A stretch of 60,000 bases of DNA, from contig OX485808.1 of the NCBI GenBank assembly GCA_950295325.1, positions 26,124,527 to 26,184,526 on the forward strand, written 5' to 3'. The translations under genes and the position numbers were made by a program. The stretch is from Polytrichum commune (lineage: Eukaryota > Streptophyta > Polytrichopsida > Polytrichales > Polytrichaceae). Under the pieces are notes generated by a model, which worked only from the letters and a program-made list of their open reading frames with translations, made no database searches and was not told the origin of the DNA. Positions 22,418-34,475 of the stretch are shown here, piece after piece. The number at the start of each line of letters is the position of its first letter. The stretch's first letter is position 1.

Positions 22418-25400
22418 TCACTCGATTGACAAGTCTTTTGTCTCTTGAGCCTCTTTGTTAGACAACGCTTCACCAATTGCTGGTAAAGCATTTGCGAAGT
22501 CACTGCCACCTGGGTTGTTCATCTTGATCGGTGCTCCTAAGCTACTACTTCCTTTTGCCGATTGGGGTTTCACCACACCTGACATATTTTGCTTTGATTG
22601 CTTAAAAGAGCGATGTGGCGTTTCCGAAGACTTGATTGACCTGCACACAAACACTCAACCATGCATAAAGTCCTCCATGATTGCTACGTGGGTAAATGCT
22701 GTGGGATGCCGTAAGCTACGATGAAGATGATCCTTTTAAACAAACATGATGAGGTGGAAAAGTGGGTAGGATCTGGAACTTGCCTTCGTTTTGTGGTGTC
22801 TTGGTTTGAGGGTTGCAGCGGTGACCTGAGTGGGGTGTTCAATGACGACTGCTGCAAACCAATCACAAGTGCAATCATGTGTTCAAGAAACCATCCCAAA
22901 TTCACAATCAGCAAATCGTGACTTCACCAAAATCAGAATGACAAATGATACAATAGGGAAGAGGACCCATCATCCTGTGGGGTTACGTACAACTTTCCTT
23001 CATCCTCATAAAGCATTGCCTCATCTTAATTTAAAACTCATCAAGTTTTTAAATTAATCAAGTCTTCAAGGGGTTCATAATAAGAATGTTAACACACTCC
23101 TAGGGTTCAAGTTGAAAACTTTCAAGTGGTGATGCTTAGAATTGAGGATGCTTATAAGGAGTTGGATACACTGCCTTCACACACCCACACACACGCACAC
23201 ACACCCCCACACGCGCGCGCGCGCGCACACACACACACACAAGATGCTGATGCTTAAGATTACATATACACATACAAGAGTGTTTTAGTGGAATAGGGAT
23301 AGAGAGACAATCACCATCCAAGGATGTTGTATGAGTTGATCAGCGGTCATACGGAGATTCTTGTCCCAACGCAAACAGCCCTCCAAGAAGCTGACAAACA
23401 TGAGATCATTGCACCCAATTGCGGTTGTGATGTCTTTAGTTCCCGGCCAGTGTTTCTTACCCCATGAATTCGGAACTATCCTCGGATTGTTGCTACTATC
23501 TGCAGATTTTTCAACACCACCATCCATCTGAGCATTCAAGTTCTACAAAAGAAACTTGTCATGGAAATTCACCTAGTAGGTTCTTCTGTTCCAACATAGA
23601 CATACTTGAACAGGCCCAATATAAGATTGAATCTTGTTGGGCCTGTTCATGCAATTAGTGACCCTAACCTCAGGTGGTCTTCTTCCTATGTCTACGTGAG
23701 TAAACCTGCATCCTCACTGATGATGTGGTTATGTTCTGTCCTTATAAGATGAAATGTGCTGATTCTTCCCCCCAAATTAGCTTGGGCTTGCAAGACTGAT
23801 CTTATAAACTGATGCCAGCCTATTGACTCTCTGAGCCCCACCGTTTTTCCTGAAGATGTTTACAGTGAATGTGTAGGTCTCAATGATGGCTTCACATAAC
23901 AAAATCACTTAATTCAGTTCAACAAACAGAAGTCTATTTACCAACTTACCAAAGAACATTTTCTTGCGAGTAGCATTTTCAAGGATAGAGTTGGGGGGAG
24001 GACCCAACACTTCCATCATACATGCCAGCTGCTCGACCTCGTTCTCCCCAGGGAAGAGAGGGTAGCCTGTGCTTCCAATCAAAAAACTGAATCAAGAGTA
24101 GCCGCACACCGAAGTTTCAATCCGCTCAAGACATGCAAGGCTAGGCTAGGCTAGCTACTTTGGATGATGTAAACTCAAAATTGACTTTATAAGTTCTTTG
24201 ATCCAACTGAGCTAGCTCCTGAGAATTCCATACCCGAGAAGAGCTCCGCTAGAATGCATCCAAAGCTCCATATGTCAATCATAGTGTCGTATGGTAACCC
24301 TGATCACAAATATCCTACAATCTCTGTTAGAATGCATCTCAGCCTAATAACATATGGTAAGCACACTGAGCTAATTCACGCTAGAGGAAATGTAGTCGGA
24401 AGAATTTGACGTTCTTTGATTACAAGTTGGTCATGTGTACCTAAAATCACTTCAGGGGACCGGTAGAATCGGCTCTGTATGTAGGTATAAACTGCACAAC
24501 ATACAAACAATCTGGCTGAGGTTCAGGATACTCACTCCTTGGTAGACTGTGGGGCAAATTTTAGATAGGTGCATGCTGTTTGAAAACACGATTATGCAAA
24601 CTCTCAAGTTCTTCAGACATGCATTTTGCTATTTTTGTTACATGTGGATCGACATGCTGTGGGAAAACTAGAGGCAATTTATGATGATTCCAAACTCATT
24701 GCTGGGTTTTTGCATCCGACCTTTTTCATGGTGGAAGCAACTGGATCCAAAGTCAATGACTTTGATCTTGGACATGGATGGATGCTGTAACAGAATGTTC
24801 TCGGGCTTCAAATCACAGTGTATCACATTCAACTTCTTTAAGAATTGCAGCGTCTGTAGTAGCTGACTTGCGAAGCTCTTAATCACAATCAGACTTATAC
24901 CCTGCAAGTGCAGACACGCACATAAATAGGTGAGAAAACCAATGCAAGTAAGATTTTAGTGAATTCTCCAAGCTGGACACCCAACCTACTGATGAGGTCA
25001 AGTTAATCACAGAGCTGAGTACTATATCACTCGTAGGTATGCACACAGTAGTCTCTTGAGGCACATTCTGCCAGTAATTGGCAATGGCAATGAGGAACGA
25101 AAGCAGGTACCATCTGAGTTACCTAGGTCTCCATTTATGAAAATTTAGGTGTGGGTAGCTGAGATGTCTAGGGTGCAACAAAACCACCACATGAGGCCGG
25201 TCCATGCTTTTAATGTCATGAGGTGAGAGGTGGGAATTAACCTGGAAGTTGTTGCGCTTGATAAGCTCATACAAGGAAATGTCATGGAGCGCAAATGTGA
25301 TGCAGAGATGGCCGCGGAAATAGAACGACTCGTAGATGGTCACAATGTTGGTGCTGCCATTCTCATGCGTTGCCTGCCATCAAATTCAACCACGCCAATT

Positions 25401-28400
25401 TCCCTGTTATTCCATTTACTTCATCATCTCCTATCCTTAAATCTGTCCACAACTCTCTGAAAGGCTTGTATTCAACTTAAAGCTTGGGAATAATAACACT
25501 TCACAAAACAAAACCGCTACATAAGCACTCTAGAGTCATCTCATGCATGCCTTGTTAGCTTTAGCGTTCATTGCCCATTCTGAGTGTAATGCAGTGGGGG
25601 GTTTGAGCTACGAGTACTAGGTACATAAAATGGTGACGAAACTCAAGGTTTCTATACTCAAATTATGTTTAGGGTTTGGTCAGGAACCTTTGGAATGGCC
25701 CAGGGGACCTGCAAGATGATGAAACTGCGGATTGTTACTCAAATTGTTGCTGTTACTTACCTTGTCACGCAAATACTCCAGAATTTTGACCTCGACGAGC
25801 GCTTGCTGGTGAAACCGTCTCTTGTTGCGTATCATCTTCACAGCTCGTAGGACCTTGTACTTATGGTCACTGCATTTCACCACTTGTCCGAAGCTGCCTT
25901 TTCCCAGGATTCCCAGAACCTCATACCTGTACGCCAGCTGATCGTGGTCCACCACATTGTAGTCTCCTCTCTCGTCATCATAGCCTGTAATTTTCGATGC
26001 AATTCGTCAGTGAACAGAGTCATTTCCAAAATACCTACACTTTTCTTGCAATGAAGACGACGATGAGGGAGAAGCAAAAAATTGCAAGGTAAGAAGGAAC
26101 TGACCAAAATTGCAGCTGCCAGGGGTGCTGGAGCCCTGAATCTTTTGGCATTCGAGACCCAGAAAATAGATCTCGTTGTAGGACACGATCTCACGCTGCT
26201 CAAATTCGGACAGATGCTGACCACACTGCCTCAGCACCGCTGCGCGCAAAATCTCTCCAACTTCGGTTAAGTTACGTTAGCATGACTGTTGATGATCTAT
26301 TTCACTCTCAACCTAACCAACGCAAATGATGTGCATTCAGGAACTTATGATCTTATGAGGAAACGATGACCTGGGGTTAACTCCATAAGTTAGCATCTAT
26401 GTGAGAGGAGAAAGAGTTTACTCTCAGGGGTGGCGCATACGCCCTGCCTCACTAGAGGTGGTATAAGGACTGGCTCAACCTTCTGCACACCCATTTTTCA
26501 TTATTCAATCTTCTGTTTCTCATATCTTTGAATACGTGGGTGAAGTTTAGAATGTTTGGAATAATGCTAGCTGTTTCCACAATTGGTGGGGTTCTAGAAT
26601 GCTTGGAACAATGCTAGCTGTTTCAACAACGTTTTGGTCTTGCATTTGGTGGGGGTTTTAGAATGCTTGGAATAATGTAAGCTGTTCCATCAAATTTTCA
26701 GCCAGTTGCTCATTCTACAGTGTGTCTTAAATGTACATGGTAGTAAAATGGCCCGAGACACTGTGGAGGGAGGAGTACAGATTCACGGCTTGGATAAGCA
26801 GAAGTGCCGTGGGATTGCTTCCGAGTTGATCCTGATCTGTCTGTTTGAGCCAACCTTGGGGTCGCAGATTCAGCTACAACCTGCTCATCAAGTGTTAGGA
26901 GTGGAACACAATATTGCTGGGTGTGACAATCTACTGTGAAGGCAAGGATGATCCACTCACAAGTATAGAGAATTGAGTTGGGTAAATTTGTCATACATGC
27001 ATACAGGAGAGAATTAAGGAAGTTATTGTGCAAGAGTGATGAATAGAGAGGCATGCAGTACTCACAGCCTGAGACGTTCGACAGGTTTGCACACTGCCAA
27101 CGCTAGGATTCCCACCGAATCCTGCAATGATTTTGATCAGAACACACAAAAGGTACAGACCGACATCGTAAAAGAGATCACTTGCTCAAGATCATCACGA
27201 GAAACAGCGAAGCATTTAACCCAAGCAATAGTGCAACTAAATCCTGATGGGTTGGCATCTCAGGTAATTCAAGAGAGTGGGGCAATCCATTCACACGATG
27301 AATGTAAGAGAGGATTAATCCTCTTGCAGGGAAATCTAATGAATGCTCAACCCCAGATTCTGCTGGGGTTTGTTTTTCTTGGTTTTGCTGAATCTTGATG
27401 CTTCGAAGAGCCTGGCTATGGTCTTTGGAGCCTCAGGAATGCTCAACTCCAGCTTCTGCTGGGATTTGTTTGTTTGTTTGTTTGTTTTCCCTGAAATTAG
27501 GGGCATAAGGATAAAAAGAATACCTTTGGCTACAATTAGGTCTCTGACCATCCAGATTCTGTTGCGAAAGGTGCAAATGAAAAAGCCTAGTTCCTCACTC
27601 AAAGAACCCCAGAACACACGGCGAACGAGAGCCCCCGCCTTGACAGCAGACTTGAGCATTCTAAATGTAGAGCATGTGGTGGCCCGGGATTCCTCCGGCC
27701 TGTGAGAGATGAAGGTCAGAGGCAGAGAGCTAGCTATGAGCTTGAGCTTTGTGCCCAGCAGGCTGTTGAGCCCCTTGCAGAGGTAGGGAATTAGCAAGGT
27801 GAATTTGTCAATGACAAGGAAGGAGGACTGATCATGATATTGATTCCAGAATGCCAGCGGCGGCGATGATGAATCATCATCGTAACATGATGTAAGTGCT
27901 TCCGCCTTCAACTCCAACAGTTTGTTGGGTTTCATCTCAATGAGTTCTACAAACACCAAGACACCATCGCTAAGTCCAGGACCCAAATTACCCACTGTGC
28001 CTCTCCCTCTCTCTATCAGTGGAGTTATTCCATCAGGGTTTGGGTGGGTCTGTGAATCTGTGCATGTGCAGAAGGAAATCAACGAACCCATGATTACAAA
28101 ATGTCATGACTGTGGAAAGTCTTTGAGCTCCATTTTCGAACTTGGCGGCCGGCATCAGGGATTAACAGCGATGACCAATGTCAATTTCTCAAACTCCATA
28201 CATCTTACACCGTCAGAATGAGCTTTCTCATTATAGTTTTCTCTACATCAACCTTGATTCTATATGGTTCTGTGACTACGTAATTTGCTTATCCGGACAC
28301 TCCATATCCATGGGACAGGGATCAAGTGCGTGGTGAGTTAGGGGACAGAAGAAATCTGGATACACTTGTATGGTCGAGGCCAACATAACCATTTGAGCAC

Positions 28401-30365
28401 TGAATCATCACTGGAAAAAAATCAAACTTTCTGACACTGGATGAGAGGATGTGAAAGCCAGAAAACTCTAAAACAAGATAAGGGTGGGTACCAAGTTGTA
28501 TAGAAGTCTGGTCAAGATTAAGCTTGGGTGGCTTTGATGTTGTCCTGTTGGCCTGCTGCTGCTGCTGCAAATGCGCAGTGCCGCCCGCCGGCTGTTGCTG
28601 TTCCTGGGCTGGGACGTCCAAGCTTCCAAATTCAACAAAATTGTTTTCCTCCACCCCTCTGCTAAGAACACAGCCATCAAAATCATTTCCAGTCTTGAAC
28701 TAAAAGTGTTACCGGAGCTCACAAAAAGGAGCACATGATGTTTAAATTCATCATGTATCAAATTCTGTTGGGGAGAAAGAAGCAGCATTCTAATTGGAAT
28801 TGGTGTTTGTTGACATGCTCAAGTTTAAGGATCTTTTGCATTGCAATTTGAAACTTACCTTCGTGACGCAGGACGCCTGCGGGTGGTGCGTCGATCGGAT
28901 TTCTCCCTATAACCAACTGCCATCCCGAGCGCCCTCTGGGCTTTTAGTGGACGTGCGAGGTTGCTTAATTCCCTTTTTGGCCTAAAGTACAACATCTTCA
29001 AACACATAGCTCACTGGTTAGGCCCACTGGTTGCATCCTCAACATGATCCAATCATCAAGCTACTAAACCCTAACAGTGGTTCGCAAACTGTAAGAAAAT
29101 CTCACTCCGGCACTTAATACGATATTATTGCTCAGAATGATGCAGAAAAGGTGATGTGGAAAGAATTGCCTGTGACATATTGCTTCGGACTCTACATTCA
29201 TATCCGCCATTTGGTTATATCTGGAAGAAGCAGACTTGAGTTTGAGCTTGATCTTCTCCTCCAACTGCATCTTCTCCGACGTCGGACCCCTGGCACTGAG
29301 ACTGCCCACACTCATCAAACCCCTGCTCCCAGGTTGCTGCAAACTGGAAGTCTTACCCTGCTGCAAATGTTTTTTTTTGGGCTCGGCGCCCCACTGCTGT
29401 CCCATGAGATCCATCATCGACTTGGTCGACTGATCTCCTTCAGAGGTCTCCGGTTTCCTAGCCTGCTCAATTTTATTACTCTCTGTCTTCGCAGTTTGAG
29501 GGCCACCTCCAATGTGCACATTTCCTCTTTGCATGGCAGCTTTGAGCACTTGCCCGGGCTCTGAATTGCTAGGAGCTGTCATACCACGGCATGTCATGCT
29601 TCCGTGCTTTCGAGGTTGCACATGGCTGGGAACATGGAAATTCTCCGTGACGGGAAGTACCTTAGGCTGGGCACGTGATCTGTGAGTTTGCCCTGAGGAA
29701 GAAGATGAAGAAGGCATGCATGTTGCAAGCACGATCTGCTGCGAATTAGGATTTGAGCTGAAATGCCTGACTGGGGTTATCTTCTCACGGTTGCTGTTTC
29801 CTCCATGGCTCCATCTGGTTCCTGTGCATGTTTCGGCAATCGAATCACCATGAGGTTTACCTTTAAAAATTGGGTTTGTCATGTCATCTCCGAAGCATCC
29901 ATTTCGGGGGGACCACTGTGCGGCCTTAGTTGATCTCTCCATCTTGCTGCTGATGTGTTCTTGGACTGATGTCCCGAACCTTGCAGACACCAAGGCATTT
30001 GCGGTTGCGAAGGCCATTGGCATGTCATCTTTCCGATGCTCACTGAAGGGACTGTTTACATCATCGTTGAAGACCCCTGCTCCTGCTGCGGTGGCAAGCT
30101 CAGCTTGCTCGGCTAGATTTCGCCTCACCTTGGCAAGGTTGAGTGTGGGAAGCTCAGGCCGAACTGCTGCATCGATTCTCCGTGTCCGGGCCTCTCTTGT
30201 TCGAAAGGCTTTGGCCACCTTGCTGCTACCTGTCGAGATTGTTTTGGACTGCAACGATTTTCTTGTCCCTCCGCCGGCTGTTCGTTGGCTGAACTCGCGG
30301 TTCATCAGCGCCGTGAAGTCCAGGAGCTTCGTCTCCGCTGCGGTGCCCGCTTCCCTCCGCCCCAT
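22418..30365 (-). CDS. DYRK-family dual-specificity protein kinase (DH-box containing)
   Basis: Fourteen-exon model on the minus strand: 30365-29196, 28935-28859, 28658-28492, 27121-27066, 26880-26787, 26239-26105, 25984-25761, 25373-25242, 24901-24721, 24491-24441, 24299-24234, 24066-23950, 23499-23315 and 22630-22418; about 955 residues. DYRKs autophosphorylate a loop tyrosine, then act on Ser/Thr. Seen: a long Ser/Gln-rich N-terminal part; a DYRK-homology box ([19 protein letters not shown], about 531-549); Gly loop [16 protein letters not shown] (about 713-720); DFG (about 735-737); activation loop [13 protein letters not shown] (about 747-759); a DYRK-type C-lobe ending HPWM. Resembles DYRK2 or green-lineage DYRKP groups; subgroup not settled. 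Exons 5-6 and 13-14 borders are uncertain: the cleaner CAG acceptor for exon 14 would give a stop 13 codons on. Start is the first ATG of the open frame, which runs further upstream without ATG. Confidence 0.88.
23178..23242. repeat. CA/CG microsatellite in last DYRK intron
   Basis: A compound run of CA dinucleotides, CCCCACA interruptions and a central CG tract of about eight units. It lies in the intron between exons 13 and 14. Alternating purine-pyrimidine DNA of this kind can adopt Z-form. Confidence 0.9.
26547..26686. repeat. Three imperfect tandem copies of about 32 bp in a DYRK intron
   Basis: TTTAGAATGTTTGGAATAAT-type units occur at 26547-26578, 26593-26623 and 26657-26686, each followed by GCTAGCTGTT or GTAAGCTGTT and separated by G/T-rich spacers. 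They lie in the intron between exons 5 and 6. Confidence 0.6.
27336..28091 (-). CDS. Orphan 251-codon ORF inside DYRK intron 3 (doubtful gene)
   Basis: An ATG-initiated open frame of 251 codons lies wholly in the 1.37-kb intron between DYRK exons 3 and 4, on the same strand. It starts [14 protein letters not shown], has acidic patches ([10 protein letters not shown]) and a hydrophobic stretch near the C-terminus, then a low-complexity [12 protein letters not shown] tail overlapping a TTTG repeat. No domain is recognised. It is longer than expected by chance at this base composition, but nothing shows it is expressed, and DYRK exons 3 and 4 join in frame without it. It may be chance, a retained-intron product or a nested remnant. 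Confidence 0.2.
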   Translation of the reverse strand: MGSLISFCTCTDSQTHPNPDGITPLIERGRGTVGNLGPGLSDGVLVFVELIEMKPNKLLELKAEALTSCYDDDSSSPPLAFWNQYHDQSSFLVIDKFTLLIPYLCKGLNSLLGTKLKLIASSLPLTFISHRPEESRATTCSTFRMLKSAVKAGALVRRVFWGSLSEELGFFICTFRNRIWMVRDLIVAKGILFILMPLISGKTNKQTNKSQQKLELSIPEAPKTIARLFEASRFSKTKKNKPQQNLGLSIH

Positions 30366-30490
30366 CCTGGGGTTCTTGAACACTGAATCAATCTTAATAT
30401 CTCTAATTTCTGCACTTGATGACGAGAGTCTGTAATTTGTGCGGCCCCGTTCATGCTCAACCTCACCGGGGCGGAGGTTCAGTTCATGAG

Positions 30491-31190
30491 TAATTCGTCA
30501 ATCGACAACCGTCAATTAGGTCACGCTGCAAACATTTTTTTCGAAGAAATTGCTGCGGAATGGATATTACTCGAGAACAAAGCCTAGTTAGAGCATTGAG
30601 GGGCTTGGAGCATGGCCCACATGTACACCACTGGCATTTCGGAATCTCATGTTGAAATCGTCAAAGACGACCCCAAATGTAGAGGGGCTGGCTTCCAAAT
30701 TCGTCTATAGGGATTGAAGGTGCTTGCTGAAAACGACGCTGCAACTCTGGCTTTCTTGCAAGAAGGGATGGCGGTGGCGCCTTTATGTGTTGTGGTGAAG
30801 CAACAAAGCATCTTCAGCCACCAGAGTCCACGAGTTCGTGAGTTCGTCAATTAGGTCAAGCTGCGACTATCTCTGCGACCATCTTCTCGAAGGAGCTGCT
30901 GCGGAAAGGATATTACTCGAGTATCAATTTATCCTAGTTAAAGCATTGAGGAGCTTGCAGCATGCCCCACATGTACACCGATGGTATTTCGGAATTTCAA
31001 AATGAAATCATCAAGACGACCCCAAATGTAGAGGGACCGGTTCGGCATTCGTTGATAGGATTGCAGGTGCATGCTTTAGGAGTGAAGAGACGCCGTAACT
31101 CTGGATTTCTTGCAAGCAGAGATGGCGATGACGTCTTTATGTGTTTTCATGAAGCAAGAAAGCATCTTCAGCCACCATTGCACAACAACC
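30491..31190. repeat. Tandem duplication (about 340 bp units) upstream of the DYRK gene
   Basis: Unit 1 (about 30491-30835) and unit 2 (about 30841-31180) share, in order, TTCGTCAAT..TTAGGTCA, GGATATTACTCGAG, AGTTA.AGCATTGAGG.GCTTG, CACATGTACACC, ACGACCCCAAATGTAGAGG, CTTTATGTGTT and AAGCATCTTCAGCCACCA. Divergence is 15-25% by eye with small indels. Both lie in the 5' region of the DYRK gene; no promoter motif was pinned down. Confidence 0.75.
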
Positions 31191-32500
31191 ACCAACAAGC
31201 CTCGGATGAATACCTTGAGAGCTGTAACCTCACAGTTGAAACCGAGGTCGTCGTTGGGTACTGCTGCACTTGGCATGGTAGTAATGATGTCCACCATGGG
31301 AATCCACAAGGAGTTCGGTGAATTTTGAGCTTCGGCCCCCTTGCAAAAACTTTCCGATAAGCATGTGAACTTTTAGCAGGAGAAATTTGCACAGCGGAGA
31401 CAGGAAATGCTCATTTGAGAATCACATTTTAACTAGATGTGTGATGAGGGCGAAGAGACAACCCAGTGTTAAATGTTTGGAGCGGAATATCGCGTCCTGG
31501 TGATCACAAGAATGTGGAGTTGTTTTTTTGCGGGCATCGAGATGAAACCGATGCAATAGATATGTAATGAAGAGAAATCAAAGACAAGAAAGGAGCATCG
31601 GAAGATAGCGGGCCTGGATGTAGAAAGGACTTCGAGTATCATAACCCTTGGAGCTCATAACCCTAAGCATTTCAACTGGCCTGCGACTAATAACTTCGCC
31701 GATGGAATCAATCAAACAAACAAACAAACAAAAGAAAAATAAATCTTTGAGAAACCGTTTGATCCATCCAGTGAATCCACTATTCAGGAGGCTTCACATG
31801 AAGAGGCACAGCTTTTGCATGCCATCTCCACCGATTGGATGCGTGTCACATGGCGGGATCACTCTCAAACAGATGATGCTACGGGTAAGCTCAACATTTG
31901 AATCAACTGGATGACGAAAACCCAAAAAAGAAATCAACCAATCAACCTCGACACTCTCCTAGGGTTTCCATCCCCACCCTTACTCAAACCTCACCCGAAA
32001 TCGATCACCACCATGAGAACAAAACCTTCGAAAGACATGGAAACTCGCATATTTACAGATAGAATTTAGCAGGGTGGCATGCGACCTTACGATTTGAGCT
32101 CCGAAGCGGCAGCAGCCTTGATTTGAGCTCCCGATTGACTCAAGATTGCCAACGTGTTGGTTGCATGCAGCAACACAGTGCGGCATTGAAGAGCCAGGAA
32201 TGTGGCTTGCATCCATCACATCTGCAGCTACTTCTCTCACTACACCCGATCAAGGCCTGCTGCCATCACCGCATTGCTTTGTTGCAGTGAGGCGATCGTG
32301 CGGATTTCCTCGCAGAGATTTTGCCAGCAGTTTCGTTTCGTGTGAGCGAGTGGCCGAGGGGAAGAGGGAGCAGTTAGGCCGAGAGTAACAGTAATACCTG
32401 TCACCTTTCCTGCCACCAGGAACCGTGACTCCCATATTTTCATTATTTATTATTTTACTATAAGATAATAATAATTATTCATTCCATTGACGACCTAATG
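31191..32500. other. Intergenic, possible upstream promoter of the DYRK gene
   Basis: Only small overlapping frames are present. Base composition rises in G+C at 32090-32400. An AAAC tetranucleotide run is at about 31716-31732. No gene could be supported. Confidence 0.3.
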
Positions 32501-32504
32501 TCAA

Positions 32505-32826
32505 GGATTGGCTTATGCCCTTTGTGCTCAACCATTGAAGTTTCAACCACCGTTTCTGGGTATGTTCTAGACATGTGCATTTCAAAGCTCAGATTTCAAC
32601 ACTAGAATTGAACTAAACATGTTCTTCACATTTGTAGTAGTTGTAGCGGAACATGTGGAGGTGCAGGAATGAAAAAGGAAGAAGGAGAGATAAAGCGAAG
32701 AAGAGGAGAATTCAAATTGCATGTCTGCATATGGCTTATGCCCTTTGCGATGAACTCCAAAGAGCTCAACCATTATCAAAAGTTTCAACCACCGTTTTTG
32801 GGCATGTTCTATAGACGTACATTTCA
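32505..32826. repeat. Direct duplication with period about 222 bp
   Basis: GGCTTATGCCCTTTG, GCTCAACCATT, GTTTCAACCACCGTTT and GCATGTTCTA or GTATGTTCTA occur in order at 32509-32585 and again at 32731-32826. The second copy carries a small internal insertion. It lies in AT-rich intergenic DNA. Confidence 0.65.
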
Positions 32827-32829
32827 ATA

Positions 32830-33255
32830 CCTATAATGATTATCTTTTCATAATACATCATTGATTTGAATTGAAACCCCAATGCTTTGATACAATCATT
32901 TTACCCCTAAATTCTTTCATTAGAGTTACTATAGGGTAATACTATGAAACAAGATATTTCATTATTATTATGATGCAAATGATTCTTCAAAGTGAACATG
33001 TAAGGGAAATTTTCACTGGCTTCTCCCCCCTAATGGCACATGTTGATATTCAATCAACAACCTATTAATGGTCTCAATATCCAAATTTGAATTAATACAT
33101 TTTTGACATTACAAATCATAAATTTTAAATAAGCATACCAAGTTTATTTGGTTTGTGTGTTTTCACTATCTAAATCATATATCATTGTCAATGGTTGGGT
33201 CATAGAGCATCGTGGAGCCTTTATATTTAATTAATTGAAAATAGGTATAGTACCA
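32830..33255. other. AT-rich intergenic DNA
   Basis: No coding frame, TIR or tandem structure is seen between the duplication and the LINE 3' end. Confidence 0.3.
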
Positions 33256-33832
33256 TAACAAGAAAAGAAAAGAACGCCCATATCTAGGTGCCGACGTGAT
33301 TGTGAGCCCATTGACCTTATGTTGATCATCTTGTTCATGATGCGATATAAGGTGTTATGCTCCATTTTGGGAGGTAGGCTATGGTAGTAAAATATATGTT
33401 CAATGTTATGGAAGAGGGAGGCTAGGCGCTTGTTTGTTGTCTTGTTTTTTTGTTTTTTTAAAATATATATAATTTTATAATTTAGGACTAAGTATGTGAG
33501 GTACTCAATGACGTTTTGGTTATCTCTTTCATCAAATTTTTAATATTAGATTTTGGAATGTTAAGGTTAGTGAGTTTTTTGATGGAGTGTTCATGTATGG
33601 CTCTTCTTACCCCAGCTATGATGGTGATGAGGGGGTTTACTTTCCATTTGTTGTTTTGTATTGTATTGATTGGTGGGTCATATTTGATGTGTTTATGTTA
33701 GGGGCTTGGTAAGGGAATCTACCGTGGCAATATGTGAATTCTAAGAATTGGACTGTGTATATGGGGAAGGAGAGTATTGGTGTTTGCCTTTGGTTTGGTG
33801 CTCCTATTATGCATAGGATGTTTGGTCTTAGT

Positions 33833-34475
33833 CTCAGGGAGTGCACTATTCATTAAAACCAAGTATCACGTGTGTGCATGCCCCTTATTAAAATACCCCT
33901 GTATACATTTTATTTTTGCTAAAATCAAGCAATATACTTACAAATCTCATTGCTTCAAAATACGTTTCCATACATACACAAGGGTCCAAAAACAAATACA
34001 GAAATTGTATATAACATGTGTACAAATGTTTGGAAATGCAAAAATATGGCCCTATTATATGTATACTATCAAATCATGGATTTTTAGTTATAAAGTCGTT
34101 AAAGACTTTTTCATCACTTGGATGAAGTTCGTACGTGTTTGTTTCAGCATCATACGTCAAATTGGCCAAAGCAATAACCGTATCCAATTCTACCATAATA
34201 TGATCTGTGAGATCATAACTCCAAATAAGGTTGTTACTTAGTGGATGAAAAAACGCATGATTCTTGGTCTAGGTCTAACTTGAACACATAAACGCGTAAA
34301 CCCGTACTTTACATATATTTTTCTATAGCCTTATCTCCAGCCTCATGTACATCTACTTCCTGCTTAATAGCAATATGTCTCTTGTACGTACATTTTGTAC
34401 ATGCATGTTCTAAATAATACCCCTTTTGTGCACGCACATGTATATTTACAGTACTTGAACACTGCACTCCCTGGG
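33833..34475. mobile_element. hAT-like non-autonomous element inserted in the LINE (TSD GTCTTAGT)
   Basis: The ends are CTCAGGGAGTGCACTATTCA and, inward from the right, CCCAGGGAGTGCAGTGTTCA. GTCTTAGT lies on both sides (33825-33832 and 34476-34483). Removing the element and one duplication rejoins the LINE frame across CQCQVE and LRPNILC, which independently proves the insertion. The 8-bp duplication and CAGGG terminus suit hAT. No transposase is present in 643 bp. Confidence 0.82.

Noticed and set aside
29151-30435. Long plus-strand frames opposite the first DYRK exon
   Set aside because: They are antisense shadows of a 1.17-kb coding exon; no splice or domain support on the plus strand.
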